34,541 nt of DNA from Anaerolineales bacterium (lineage in GTDB: Bacteria; Chloroflexota; Anaerolineae; Anaerolineales; Villigracilaceae), in NCBI GenBank assembly GCA_014860745.1, contig JACZJC010000079.1, positions 1-34,541 of the forward strand. The letters are read 5' to 3'. Below the pieces are notes generated by a model. That model was not told the origin of the DNA. It ran no database searches and was given only the letters and a program-made list of their open reading frames with translations. Made by a program: the position numbers and the translations under genes. Positions 17,646 to 25,380 of this stretch are shown here, one piece after another (positions within the stretch are counted from its first letter, which is position 1; every line of letters begins with the position of its first letter).

Positions 17646-17885
17646 ATGGTTGTTGAAAAAGTGCGCGAAATCCTCTTAAAAACAGGTCGTTTGTCTGTAC
17701 CGGTGGAGCAATTGGCAGATGACAGTGATCTCTATATTGTGGGCTTGACCTCGCTTGCAACGGTCGGTTTGATGCTGGCCTTGGAAGAGGAGTTTGATAT
17801 CGAAATTCCCGATGCTATGCTGGGGAGAAAAACATTCGCAAGCATCGGGTCAATCGTTGAAGTGGTTCAACGATTGAATCGTTAA
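17646..17885 (+). CDS. Acyl/aminoacyl carrier protein
   Basis: The 79-residue acidic protein has the four-helix carrier-protein pattern with the attachment motif GLTSL. Ser36 is the predicted site for the 4'-phosphopantetheine arm. The usual DSL is replaced by TSL, a variation known in discrete carrier proteins. The helix II block LATVGLMLALEEEFDIEIPD and helix III (FASIGSIVEVVQRL) are standard. It starts the operon, and the amino acid:carrier ligase two genes downstream is its likely partner, so it probably carries an amino acid rather than a fatty acid. No phosphopantetheinyl transferase is in the window, so activation must come from a gene elsewhere. An AGGAG site precedes the start. Confidence 0.92.
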   Translation: MVVEKVREILLKTGRLSVPVEQLADDSDLYIVGLTSLATVGLMLALEEEFDIEIPDAMLGRKTFASIGSIVEVVQRLNR

Positions 17886-17906
17886 CAGAAAAGAAAGGGT
17901 CACTCC

Positions 17907-19097
17907 ATGGAGCTGTTAAACCAGACAGGAATCAGCCAGAAAGCTTTTGATGAGTTGCTGCAGAACGTTCATAAAATCGGCGAAGAGGTGATCCGTCCCA
18001 ATGCGACAGACGTGGATGCAAAAGCCCGCTTTCCACTGGAAGCCATAAACGCCATTAAGGCAATGAAATTGATGGGCGCCTACATTCCCACAGAACTGGG
18101 CGGGATGGGTTTGAACATCAGTCAACTGGCGTTGATTTGCGAATCACTGGGGCAATACTGCGGTTCCACCGCCATGATCTTCGCCATGCACCAAATTCAG
18201 GTGGCATGTGCAGTCAATCACGGATCATCCAATGAACATTTCCGAAACTATTTAAAGAAAGTCGCATCAGACCAACGACTGCTTGCCTCTGCCACGACAG
18301 AAATGGGCATCGGGGGAGATTTGCGCCAAAGCATATGCGCGGTTGAAGTGGTAGGTGAAAAATTCACCCTCACAAAGAATGCGCCCGTTATCTCTTACGG
18401 TTTACAAGCAGATGATTTATTCATCACATCCCGCCGAGCGCCAGAATCCTCCGCCAATGATCAGGTTCATGTGGTGGTCAGCAAGCAGGACTACGATTTA
18501 GAACCTACGATGAGTTGGGATACGATGGGATTTCGCGGTACATGCAGTGAAGGGTTTGTAGTTAAATCCAAGGGACATATTAAGCAAATTATCCCGGCGC
18601 CTTTTGCAGATATTTTGAGTCAGAGTATGCATCCAACCTCTCATATCCTTTGGGGATCACTCTGGCTGGGCATTGCAACAGATGCGGTAAACATGGCCCG
18701 TGCCTTTGTGCGCGACATGATGAAGAAGAATCCCAATGCCCCCCAGACGGCGGCTTTACGGCTGGCAGAAGTACACTCCGTTTTGCAGCTGATGCGTGAA
18801 AATGTGCATGGATGCGCCAACCATTATGAGCAATTATTGAAGGAAAATAATGTAGAGCTCCTGGATACGTTCAGTTTCTCTGTAAAAATCAATAACTTGA
18901 AGATTGCCTCTTCAAGTTTAATCATCGACATCGTCAGCCGCAGTCTTTTGATTTGCGGCATTGCAGGGTATCGCAATGATTCAAAATACAGCCTCAGTCG
19001 TCATTTGCGGGATGCCTATGGCGCTTCCCTGATGGTGAACAATGACCGCATTATGAATCACAATGCCACTTTGCTTCATATGCACCGTGGAGATTAA
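17907..19097 (+). CDS. Acyl-CoA dehydrogenase-family protein with altered catalytic residue
   Basis: The 396-residue protein has the acyl-CoA dehydrogenase fold. The N-terminal helical part includes GAYIPTELGGMGL. The middle beta domain includes SATTEMGIGGD and DTMGFRGTCSEGF, the FAD-contact block. The C-terminal helical part is also present. The C-terminal block RDAYGASLMVNND aligns without gaps to the RDAxxxxIYEG block of classical members and places Val377 where the catalytic Glu lies, so the usual base is missing. It may use another base, act on an aminoacyl thioester, or have lost oxidation activity. It lies 21 nt after the carrier-protein gene and 2 nt before the ligase gene, so its substrate is likely bound to that carrier (inference). 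Dehydrogenases acting on aminoacyl-carrier proteins, such as prolyl-PCP oxidases, are known. Confidence 0.88.
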   Translation: MELLNQTGISQKAFDELLQNVHKIGEEVIRPNATDVDAKARFPLEAINAIKAMKLMGAYIPTELGGMGLNISQLALICESLGQYCGSTAMIFAMHQIQVACAVNHGSSNEHFRNYLKKVASDQRLLASATTEMGIGGDLRQSICAVEVVGEKFTLTKNAPVISYGLQADDLFITSRRAPESSANDQVHVVVSKQDYDLEPTMSWDTMGFRGTCSEGFVVKSKGHIKQIIPAPFADILSQSMHPTSHILWGSLWLGIATDAVNMARAFVRDMMKKNPNAPQTAALRLAEVHSVLQLMRENVHGCANHYEQLLKENNVELLDTFSFSVKINNLKIASSSLIIDIVSRSLLICGIAGYRNDSKYSLSRHLRDAYGASLMVNNDRIMNHNATLLHMHRGD

Positions 19098-19099
19098 CC

Positions 19100-20032
19100 A
19101 TGTCTCACACCCATGAAAACCCAGTTGGATTGCAGGAAAAATATCAAAGGGAGCTGCTCAGCGCGGGACTTCTGATCGAAAGCAGCGTGCCGGGGGTGTA
19201 TGGACGGAGCGATGTTTTCGAAGGGGTGATCCAGCGATTCGAGGCGTATCTCACCAGGAACAGCCGTCACTTACAACCCGAGGTCATTCACTTTCCCCCA
19301 ATACTTAGCCGTGATGATTATTTAAAGACCTCCCACATCGAGACCTTTCCGCACCTGATGGGTTCTCTGCATGGCTTTCTCGGTAACGAACGCACCCATA
19401 TGGAACTGCTCAGAAAAAGGGAACACGGCGAAAACTGGGCCGCCGACTTGGAACCCATCGAATTGATGATGGCTCCTGCCGCCTGTTATCCCCTTTATCC
19501 AACTGCAAGAGATACGACACTTCCAGAAAAAGGCAGATTGATCGATCTCGTAGGCTTTGTGTTCAGACACGAACCCTCCAACGACCCTGCGCGGATGCAA
19601 TCTTTCCGCCAACGGGAGTTTGTGCAGCTCGGCACGCCTGAACAGGCTTTGAATCATCGCGATGACTGGATCGATAAAGGGATTGAATTATACAAAGGCG
19701 TCGGATTGGATGAAGTTCAGCGGGTGATCGCGAATGATCCGTTCTTTGGCCGCGGCGGACGCGCCATGGTCGTTTCGCAAATCGAACAGGCAATGAAATA
19801 TGAACTCGTTTTTCCAATCACCAGCACAGAAAAACCCACTGCAATTGCATCCAGCAACTACCATATGGACCACTTCAGCCATTCGTACAATATCAAGACA
19901 ACAAACGGCGAATTCGCACACACAGCCTGCATCGGCTTCGGCCTCGAACGTACCGCGCTGGCGATGTTCAAAAAATTCAGATTCGATGTGAAGGCATGGC
20001 CCTCTTCCGTGAAAACTGCGTTAGAGCTATGA
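19100..20032 (+). CDS. Amino acid:[carrier protein] ligase (class II aminoacyl-tRNA synthetase homologue)
   Basis: The 310-residue protein matches the family of truncated seryl-tRNA-synthetase-like enzymes first described in Bradyrhizobium and Agrobacterium. They activate glycine or alanine with ATP and load it on a carrier protein instead of tRNA. There is no tRNA-binding coiled coil at the N-terminus. The three zinc ligands known for the family are present as C129 (MMAPAACYPLYP), E173 (RQREFVQLG) and C277 (FAHTACIGFG). Class II motif 2 is FVFRHEPSNDP with R156, followed by FRQREF, and motif 3 is GFGLERTALAMF with R284. The amino acid cannot be fixed from sequence alone. It lies two nucleotides after the dehydrogenase gene and shares an ATGA overlap with the DUF1839 gene, so it is translated as part of one operon. 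Confidence 0.93.
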   Translation: MSHTHENPVGLQEKYQRELLSAGLLIESSVPGVYGRSDVFEGVIQRFEAYLTRNSRHLQPEVIHFPPILSRDDYLKTSHIETFPHLMGSLHGFLGNERTHMELLRKREHGENWAADLEPIELMMAPAACYPLYPTARDTTLPEKGRLIDLVGFVFRHEPSNDPARMQSFRQREFVQLGTPEQALNHRDDWIDKGIELYKGVGLDEVQRVIANDPFFGRGGRAMVVSQIEQAMKYELVFPITSTEKPTAIASSNYHMDHFSHSYNIKTTNGEFAHTACIGFGLERTALAMFKKFRFDVKAWPSSVKTALEL

Positions 20033-20997
20033 AAAAATCGATCCTGAACCTGGACGCTGATAAATATCAACGCCACCTGATTCACGGCCCCGACCGTATT
20101 TGGGCCGAAACCAATTGCTATTCCGATGTGTGGATCGAACTGCTTCACGCGCTAGGATTTGAACCGATTGCCTCTCTGCCATTCACCCTGGTCATTGATT
20201 TTGAAGGGGATCAATGGACGTTCTTCAAATTTCCGCTGTCGGATCTATATGAATTATACGGCCTGGATGTCCAGGAACTGGCCATTTGGAATCGTCTGGT
20301 GGAGCACATAGATGAACAAGTGGGGTTGGGCAGGCCCGTTCTCGTGGAAATGGATTCGTTTTACCTGCCCGATACGCATGGCACAGCGTATCACATGGCG
20401 CATGTCAAAAGCACCATCGCCATCGTCGAAATCGATCTTGAAATCAATCATCTTGGCTATTTTCACAACCAGGGATATTACAACCTTTCCGGCGGTGACT
20501 TCGAAAATCTACTCCGTCTGAATCAAAACGATCCGGTTTATCTACCACCTTATGTGGAATTCGTAAAAATCTGGGATCGCGCCAAAACGAACCGCGATCT
20601 CGTGAATGCATCTATCAACGTCCTGCGAAAACAACTCACGTTCCTTCCAGATAAAAATCCTTTCCACTCCTTCGCGGAGCGGCTTGCCAAAGATTTGGAT
20701 TGGCTCAGCAGCGAATCGCTGGACATGTTCCACCAATATTCCTTTGTCACTCTCCGCCAATTGGGCGCTTGTTACGAACTCTCGAAGACCTACTTGCAAT
20801 GGCTCACGCAAAACGGCGAAAGTGGTCTCGATAAAGCAATCGTATTGTTCGATGAAATTTCAACCACAGCCAAAACATCCCAGTTTCAACTCGCGAGGCT
20901 GGTCAGCAAAAAGAAACCGCTCGACTTCACACCCATCGAAAAAATGGGCCAATCCTGGCAAGCTGCCACGAAAATCCTGCTCGAAAAATACAATTAA
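20029..20997 (+). CDS. DUF1839 family protein, possible BtrH-like aminoacyl transferase
   Basis: The 322-residue protein belongs to DUF1839, often found next to amino acid:carrier ligases. I know of no proven function. Residues 28-50 (TNCYSDVWIELLHALG, with C30), 103-115 (PVLVEMDSFYLPDT, with D109) and H122/H125 (AYHMAHV) are laid out like the Cys, Asp and His of the BtrH N-terminal, papain-like fold. BtrH moves an aminoacyl chain from an acyl carrier protein to an aminoglycoside amine. By analogy this protein may transfer the carrier-bound amino acid to an acceptor; this is inference. Residues about 165-322 are mostly helical. The ATG at 20029 overlaps the ligase stop (ATGA), which indicates coupled translation. 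An upstream start at 19996 is less likely. Confidence 0.85.
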   Translation: MKKSILNLDADKYQRHLIHGPDRIWAETNCYSDVWIELLHALGFEPIASLPFTLVIDFEGDQWTFFKFPLSDLYELYGLDVQELAIWNRLVEHIDEQVGLGRPVLVEMDSFYLPDTHGTAYHMAHVKSTIAIVEIDLEINHLGYFHNQGYYNLSGGDFENLLRLNQNDPVYLPPYVEFVKIWDRAKTNRDLVNASINVLRKQLTFLPDKNPFHSFAERLAKDLDWLSSESLDMFHQYSFVTLRQLGACYELSKTYLQWLTQNGESGLDKAIVLFDEISTTAKTSQFQLARLVSKKKPLDFTPIEKMGQSWQAATKILLEKYN

Positions 20998-21003
20998 TCA
21001 TCC

Positions 21004-23493
21004 ATGATGGAATTATCCGCGAACTGGAACGTTTGTAGTACAGAAGCCGGTCAGCACGAGAACCCTGACTGGATGAAAGACGCCTCGTTGACGCCACTCC
21101 TGCCTGCTTCCGTTCCCGGAACCGTTGCCCAGCTGCTGCTGGACTCAAACCCCACCCGCGCCCTCGAATCCCTTGCCGACCTGGATGAATTCGATTGGTG
21201 GTACACAACAGATTTTGAATTTTCAGGCACGGGCTCCAAACATTCACTCGTCTTCGACGGCCTCGCCACGCTGACGGATATCTGGTTCAACGGGGAAAAG
21301 ATCCTGAGCGGAAATAACATGTATCTTCAATACAAAGTGGATGTTACCACCTTGCTGCTGAAAAAAAACAACCTGGTGATATGCTTTCGTTCCCTACGCC
21401 GCGCCTTCGATTCCTTCAAAAAAAGACCGCGCTGGAAGACAAAATTAGTTGAGCGCCAGCAATTGAGATGGATTCGCACCTCCTTGCTCGGCTACATCCC
21501 TGGGTGGACGCCTCCCGTAAAACCCATCGGACCGTGGCGGGGGGTGTGGCTCGAATCCGATTCCATTGCAACCTTGAGCGATTTGAATTTACAAACCTCC
21601 TTTCAAGACGGGAAGGGCATCCTCAAAATTAAAGCGAGTATTGACTGCCACACAAAAAATCCTTGTGAACTAATCCTTGAAATTAACGGCAAATCGCACG
21701 GTCTCTTTGCTGGTGTTGAGCCTGCGATTCATCTGGAGAAGGAAATCATAGTGCATGGTGCCGCACCATGGATGCCGCATACGCACAGCAAAGCGAATCT
21801 GTATCCGTGTAAGTTAATGCTTCGGTCCGGCGAACAGTTTCAAGTCCTGAAAGAGGCGCGGGTTGGATTCCGCGAGGTTCGATTGAAGCAAAAGGATGAT
21901 TTGTTCCAGTTGCAGATCAATGGAAAACCTATCTTCGCCCGCGGCGCAGTGTGGACAATTAACGACATCGTTACCTTGAATGGGAGCCGGGATAATTTGC
22001 GTTCCGCTTTGGTGCTTGCACACAATGCCGGCATGAACATGCTGCGCGTCGGTGGGACGATGGTGTATGAACAGGATGAGTTTTATAACCTGTGCGACGA
22101 ACTTGGAATTATGGTCTGGCAGGATTTCATGTTCGCCAACATGGATTACCCAGTCGGCGATGAAAATTTTCATGCTGGCATTTCTGCCGAAGCTGCCCAC
22201 CAAATAAAGCGGTTGCAATGCCACCCGTGTGTCGTTGTTTATTGCGGCAACAGCGAGATCGAGCAACAGGCTGCTATGCTGGGCATCCCGTCCGAAATGT
22301 GGCGCAACGAATGGTTTGACTCTGAATTGCCTGAGTTGATTCACACTCTTCATGAAAATACGATTTATGTTCCATCCACGCCAAGCGGGGGGGTCCTGCC
22401 TTTTTACACAAGCACGGGAGTCACACATTATTATGGAGTTGGCGCGTATCTGCGCGACATCAACGATGTGCGAATGTCGGATGTAAAATTCACGCCGGAA
22501 TGTCTCGGCTTTTCGAATGTCCCTGAAAATAAAACTATCTCAAATTTCATGGGAAACCGCATTCCGGTTACGAATGATCCGTTATGGAAGAGCCGTGTCC
22601 CAAAAGACAGCGGGACTGATTGGGACTTTGAAGATGTGCGCGATCATTATTTACAAGAGTTGTTCGACATAGACCCAATCCAATTGCGAAGCACAGACAT
22701 GCAGCGCTACCTCACACTCTCGCGCGTTGCCAGCGGCGAGATGATGAGCCGTGTATTTTCGGAATGGCGTTCCACGCAAAGCAAATGCAGCGGCGGGCTC
22801 GTCTGGTTTTATAAGGATTTATGGCCCGGTGCCGGCTGGGGCTTGTTGGACAACGACAACAACCCAAAGGCTGCATACTACTTTTTGAAACGGGTCTTTC
22901 AACCCCTCAGCCTGCTCCTGACCGATGAAGGATTGCAAGGCCTCAACATACACCTCATTAACGAGAGCCCTGCGCTGTTTGCAGGCCGCGTTGAATTTCA
23001 AATGCTCCACGACGGGAATGTCAACGTTGCAAAAGCCAGCCGGGAAATCACACTCCGAGCTAATGAAAAACTTTGCCTGTCAGCGGAAGATTTATTGGGC
23101 GGTTTTTACGATACCAGTTATGCCTATCGCTTTGGCCCACCCAAGCATGAAGTTGCATGTGCCTCCTTGAAAGACACGGATGGAATACTCTTGAGCCGTC
23201 AGTTTCATTTCCCTTTAAATAAGCTTTTTCCGGATGTCGAAGCGGAAGTTAGCGCATTTTCGGAAATTGCGAAAGATGGCTTCTGCCATCTTTCCATTTC
23301 CACCAACTCTTTTTTATATGCGGTTCAGATCGAATGCGAGGGTTTTCTGCCGGAAGATAATTTTTTTCACCTGATGCCAGGTGAAATCAAGCAGGTAGCC
23401 CTGCACCAACTTGCAGGCGCTTCACCGCCTTCCCAAATTCATGTCCGATCTGCAAACCTGCGGGATGTGGTCAACGTTGCGGCGCAGAAATAA
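21004..23493 (+). CDS. Cytoplasmic glycoside hydrolase family 2 protein, beta-mannosidase-like
   Basis: The 829-residue protein has the GH2 architecture: jelly-roll sugar-binding domain (about 1-185, with KPIGPWRGVWLE), an immunoglobulin-like domain, the TIM barrel (about 300-620) and a beta-rich C-terminal region. Acid/base E418 lies in CGNSEIEQ. The expected nucleophile E499 lies in FTPECLGFSNVP, the place of SEFGFQSxP in beta-mannosidases. Both are present, so activity is plausible. There is no signal peptide, so it should act inside the cell. It starts 6 nt after the DUF1839 gene and has no clear Shine-Dalgarno site, which suggests translational coupling. Its presence points to a glycan or glycoside in the pathway. 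The ATG at 21007 is an alternative start. Confidence 0.88.
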   Translation: MMELSANWNVCSTEAGQHENPDWMKDASLTPLLPASVPGTVAQLLLDSNPTRALESLADLDEFDWWYTTDFEFSGTGSKHSLVFDGLATLTDIWFNGEKILSGNNMYLQYKVDVTTLLLKKNNLVICFRSLRRAFDSFKKRPRWKTKLVERQQLRWIRTSLLGYIPGWTPPVKPIGPWRGVWLESDSIATLSDLNLQTSFQDGKGILKIKASIDCHTKNPCELILEINGKSHGLFAGVEPAIHLEKEIIVHGAAPWMPHTHSKANLYPCKLMLRSGEQFQVLKEARVGFREVRLKQKDDLFQLQINGKPIFARGAVWTINDIVTLNGSRDNLRSALVLAHNAGMNMLRVGGTMVYEQDEFYNLCDELGIMVWQDFMFANMDYPVGDENFHAGISAEAAHQIKRLQCHPCVVVYCGNSEIEQQAAMLGIPSEMWRNEWFDSELPELIHTLHENTIYVPSTPSGGVLPFYTSTGVTHYYGVGAYLRDINDVRMSDVKFTPECLGFSNVPENKTISNFMGNRIPVTNDPLWKSRVPKDSGTDWDFEDVRDHYLQELFDIDPIQLRSTDMQRYLTLSRVASGEMMSRVFSEWRSTQSKCSGGLVWFYKDLWPGAGWGLLDNDNNPKAAYYFLKRVFQPLSLLLTDEGLQGLNIHLINESPALFAGRVEFQMLHDGNVNVAKASREITLRANEKLCLSAEDLLGGFYDTSYAYRFGPPKHEVACASLKDTDGILLSRQFHFPLNKLFPDVEAEVSAFSEIAKDGFCHLSISTNSFLYAVQIECEGFLPEDNFFHLMPGEIKQVALHQLAGASPPSQIHVRSANLRDVVNVAAQK

Positions 23494-23504
23494 TTTACCA
23501 ATTT

Positions 23505-25337
23505 ATGATGACAAAAACCGACATCCTTCCCATCGAACGAATCCCCTTCTACATTGAGTCGGGGCGGGATGTTTTGCTTGCCTGGTGTCATCTTCCTGAA
23601 AAGCCGACGGATCATGCCATCATTATCTGCCCGCCTGTGGGACATGAATTCATCAACTCCTACCGCGGGCTACGCCACTTGGCGGACGGGTTCGCCCGAG
23701 CAGGCGTTACCGCATTTCGGATGGAATATCAAGGCGTGGGAGATTCCACCGGCCTAGATACCGACCCCGACCGCATTCAGAACTGGGCTTCCAGCATCGA
23801 ACGCGTGCAAAGTTTTATTCGGTGGAATTGCGGGATTAAACGCGTGAGCCTGTTTGGCCTTCGGATGGGCGCGACCCTTGCGTGCATGATCGCCGAAAAA
23901 CATGAGGTTGAGTCCCTGCTGTGCTGGGTGCCTGTCGTGGAAGGCAGGCGGTACATCCGCGAAATGCTGGCTCTGCAAAAGACGGGAGAAAATGCAAGCC
24001 AGGAAGTGGACAGCACCTCTTTGGAGGGTGGCGGATTTTTGATCACACGCGAAACGATGAACGAAGTCTCCACCCTCTCGATGCTGAAAATGAATCCTGC
24101 TCAGGCAAAGCGCCTGGTCCTCTTTCACAGTGATGATATGCCGCTGCCCAACGAATTGATTCAGCATTGGTCCTTCATACATTCAAAATTCCTTCACGAA
24201 TCCCTGTCTGGATATGCGGAAATGATGGAATTACCGCATAACAGCAAAGTCCCGTTCGGCGCGATCAATTCCATTGTTGAAACTTTCCTGCCGGCCTACA
24301 AAAACTCACAGGAAGTCGATAGGGCACTCTTCCTCAATTTGAAAAATTACCAGCAGTGCAGGTTCGATTGTTATACCTACGGTTCAACTGCCAAGGAAAG
24401 CATGGATGCGGGGGGCGGATTCCCCGTCAACGAAACGATATGCTGGTTTTCCAACGAGCCGCTGTTCGGTATTATGAGCCGCCCGATGCTAAGGGACGAG
24501 GAGGATAAACCGACAATCCTTCTTTTTAATGCGGGCGCAGTCCACCGGGTTGGTCCCAATCGTAATTACATCTACCTGACGCGACAATTACTTTCGCTAG
24601 GATTCAACGTGATGCGGATAGATTTCCTTGGGCTGGGTGATTCCGTTAACCCGGATGTTTCGCGTGAAAACAATCCCTATATACCGGAAGCACTGGATAA
24701 CATCCATGCAGCCATGTGCTACTTGAAGGAGGTATTTGACGTTGATAGATTGGTGTTGATGGGGTTGTGCTCCGGCGCGTATGCATCGTTCCAGGCGGCG
24801 TTAAACCTTGATGCTCCATCCATTCAGGAAATTGTGCCGGTGAATCCGTTGACCTTCTATTGGAGAGAGGGCATGTCCCTCGATGTGCCGAGTCTCGAAT
24901 ACCATTGGGATTGGAACCGGTATTCTGTAAATGTAAAGAAACGCGAAAAATGGACGAAACTGCTTGAAGGTAAGGTTAATCTCAAGGATGTTTTGACGAC
25001 CGTTACTTTAAGATTGATCGGGAAGATGCAGGCATCGTCCATGGTTTTCCTTAATGGATTCAAGCGGCGTCTTGGCGTGAAAATATCGGATGACCTGTCA
25101 TATGATCTTGCCCGTATTCACGCAAAAGGCATCAAAATCAGTTTTATCTTTGCCGATCTGGATCCCGGTTATAAGATCCTGATGGAATCGGCAGGGCATA
25201 GAGTCCAAAAATTATTGAAAAGCGGGGGAATCGATCTTTCCTTCATTGCAAAGGCTAACCACAATTTTTCATCCCATTTGGGGCGTTCCCGTCTGCTGGC
25301 ACAAGTGACCCGTTATTTTTCTTCCCATTTTGAATGA
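23505..25337 (+). CDS. Tandem alpha/beta-hydrolase protein, first domain without nucleophile, second with Cys
   Basis: The 610-residue protein consists of two alpha/beta-hydrolase domains. Domain 1 (about 1-270) contains CPPVGHEF, EYQGVGDS and the elbow GLRMG, where Arg120 occupies the nucleophile site, so it is probably not a normal hydrolase. Similar GLRxG elbows occur in exosortase-associated hydrolases (from memory). Domain 2 (about 310-610) has DFLGLGDS, the elbow GLCSG with Cys422 at the nucleophile place, ADLDPG with D551 or D553, and KANHNFSS with H586. A Cys nucleophile fits thioester or acyl-transfer chemistry. As the last gene of the carrier-protein operon, it may release or transfer the bound group (inference). 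The start at 23505 lies 11 nt after the glycosidase and lacks a strong ribosome site. Confidence 0.85.
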   Translation: MMTKTDILPIERIPFYIESGRDVLLAWCHLPEKPTDHAIIICPPVGHEFINSYRGLRHLADGFARAGVTAFRMEYQGVGDSTGLDTDPDRIQNWASSIERVQSFIRWNCGIKRVSLFGLRMGATLACMIAEKHEVESLLCWVPVVEGRRYIREMLALQKTGENASQEVDSTSLEGGGFLITRETMNEVSTLSMLKMNPAQAKRLVLFHSDDMPLPNELIQHWSFIHSKFLHESLSGYAEMMELPHNSKVPFGAINSIVETFLPAYKNSQEVDRALFLNLKNYQQCRFDCYTYGSTAKESMDAGGGFPVNETICWFSNEPLFGIMSRPMLRDEEDKPTILLFNAGAVHRVGPNRNYIYLTRQLLSLGFNVMRIDFLGLGDSVNPDVSRENNPYIPEALDNIHAAMCYLKEVFDVDRLVLMGLCSGAYASFQAALNLDAPSIQEIVPVNPLTFYWREGMSLDVPSLEYHWDWNRYSVNVKKREKWTKLLEGKVNLKDVLTTVTLRLIGKMQASSMVFLNGFKRRLGVKISDDLSYDLARIHAKGIKISFIFADLDPGYKILMESAGHRVQKLLKSGGIDLSFIAKANHNFSSHLGRSRLLAQVTRYFSSHFE

Positions 25338-25380
25338 GGAAAGGCTGGTGTTTTTACAGGTTTTTCTCGCCGGCTTCGAA

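Noticed and set aside
17646-17885. Carrier protein as a fatty acid synthesis ACP
   Set aside because: No fab genes are near, the motif is GLTSL rather than GADSL, and it is co-transcribed with an amino acid:carrier ligase.
19100-20032. Seryl-tRNA synthetase
   Set aside because: At 310 residues it lacks the N-terminal tRNA-binding coiled coil; zinc ligands and context fit the carrier-protein ligase family.
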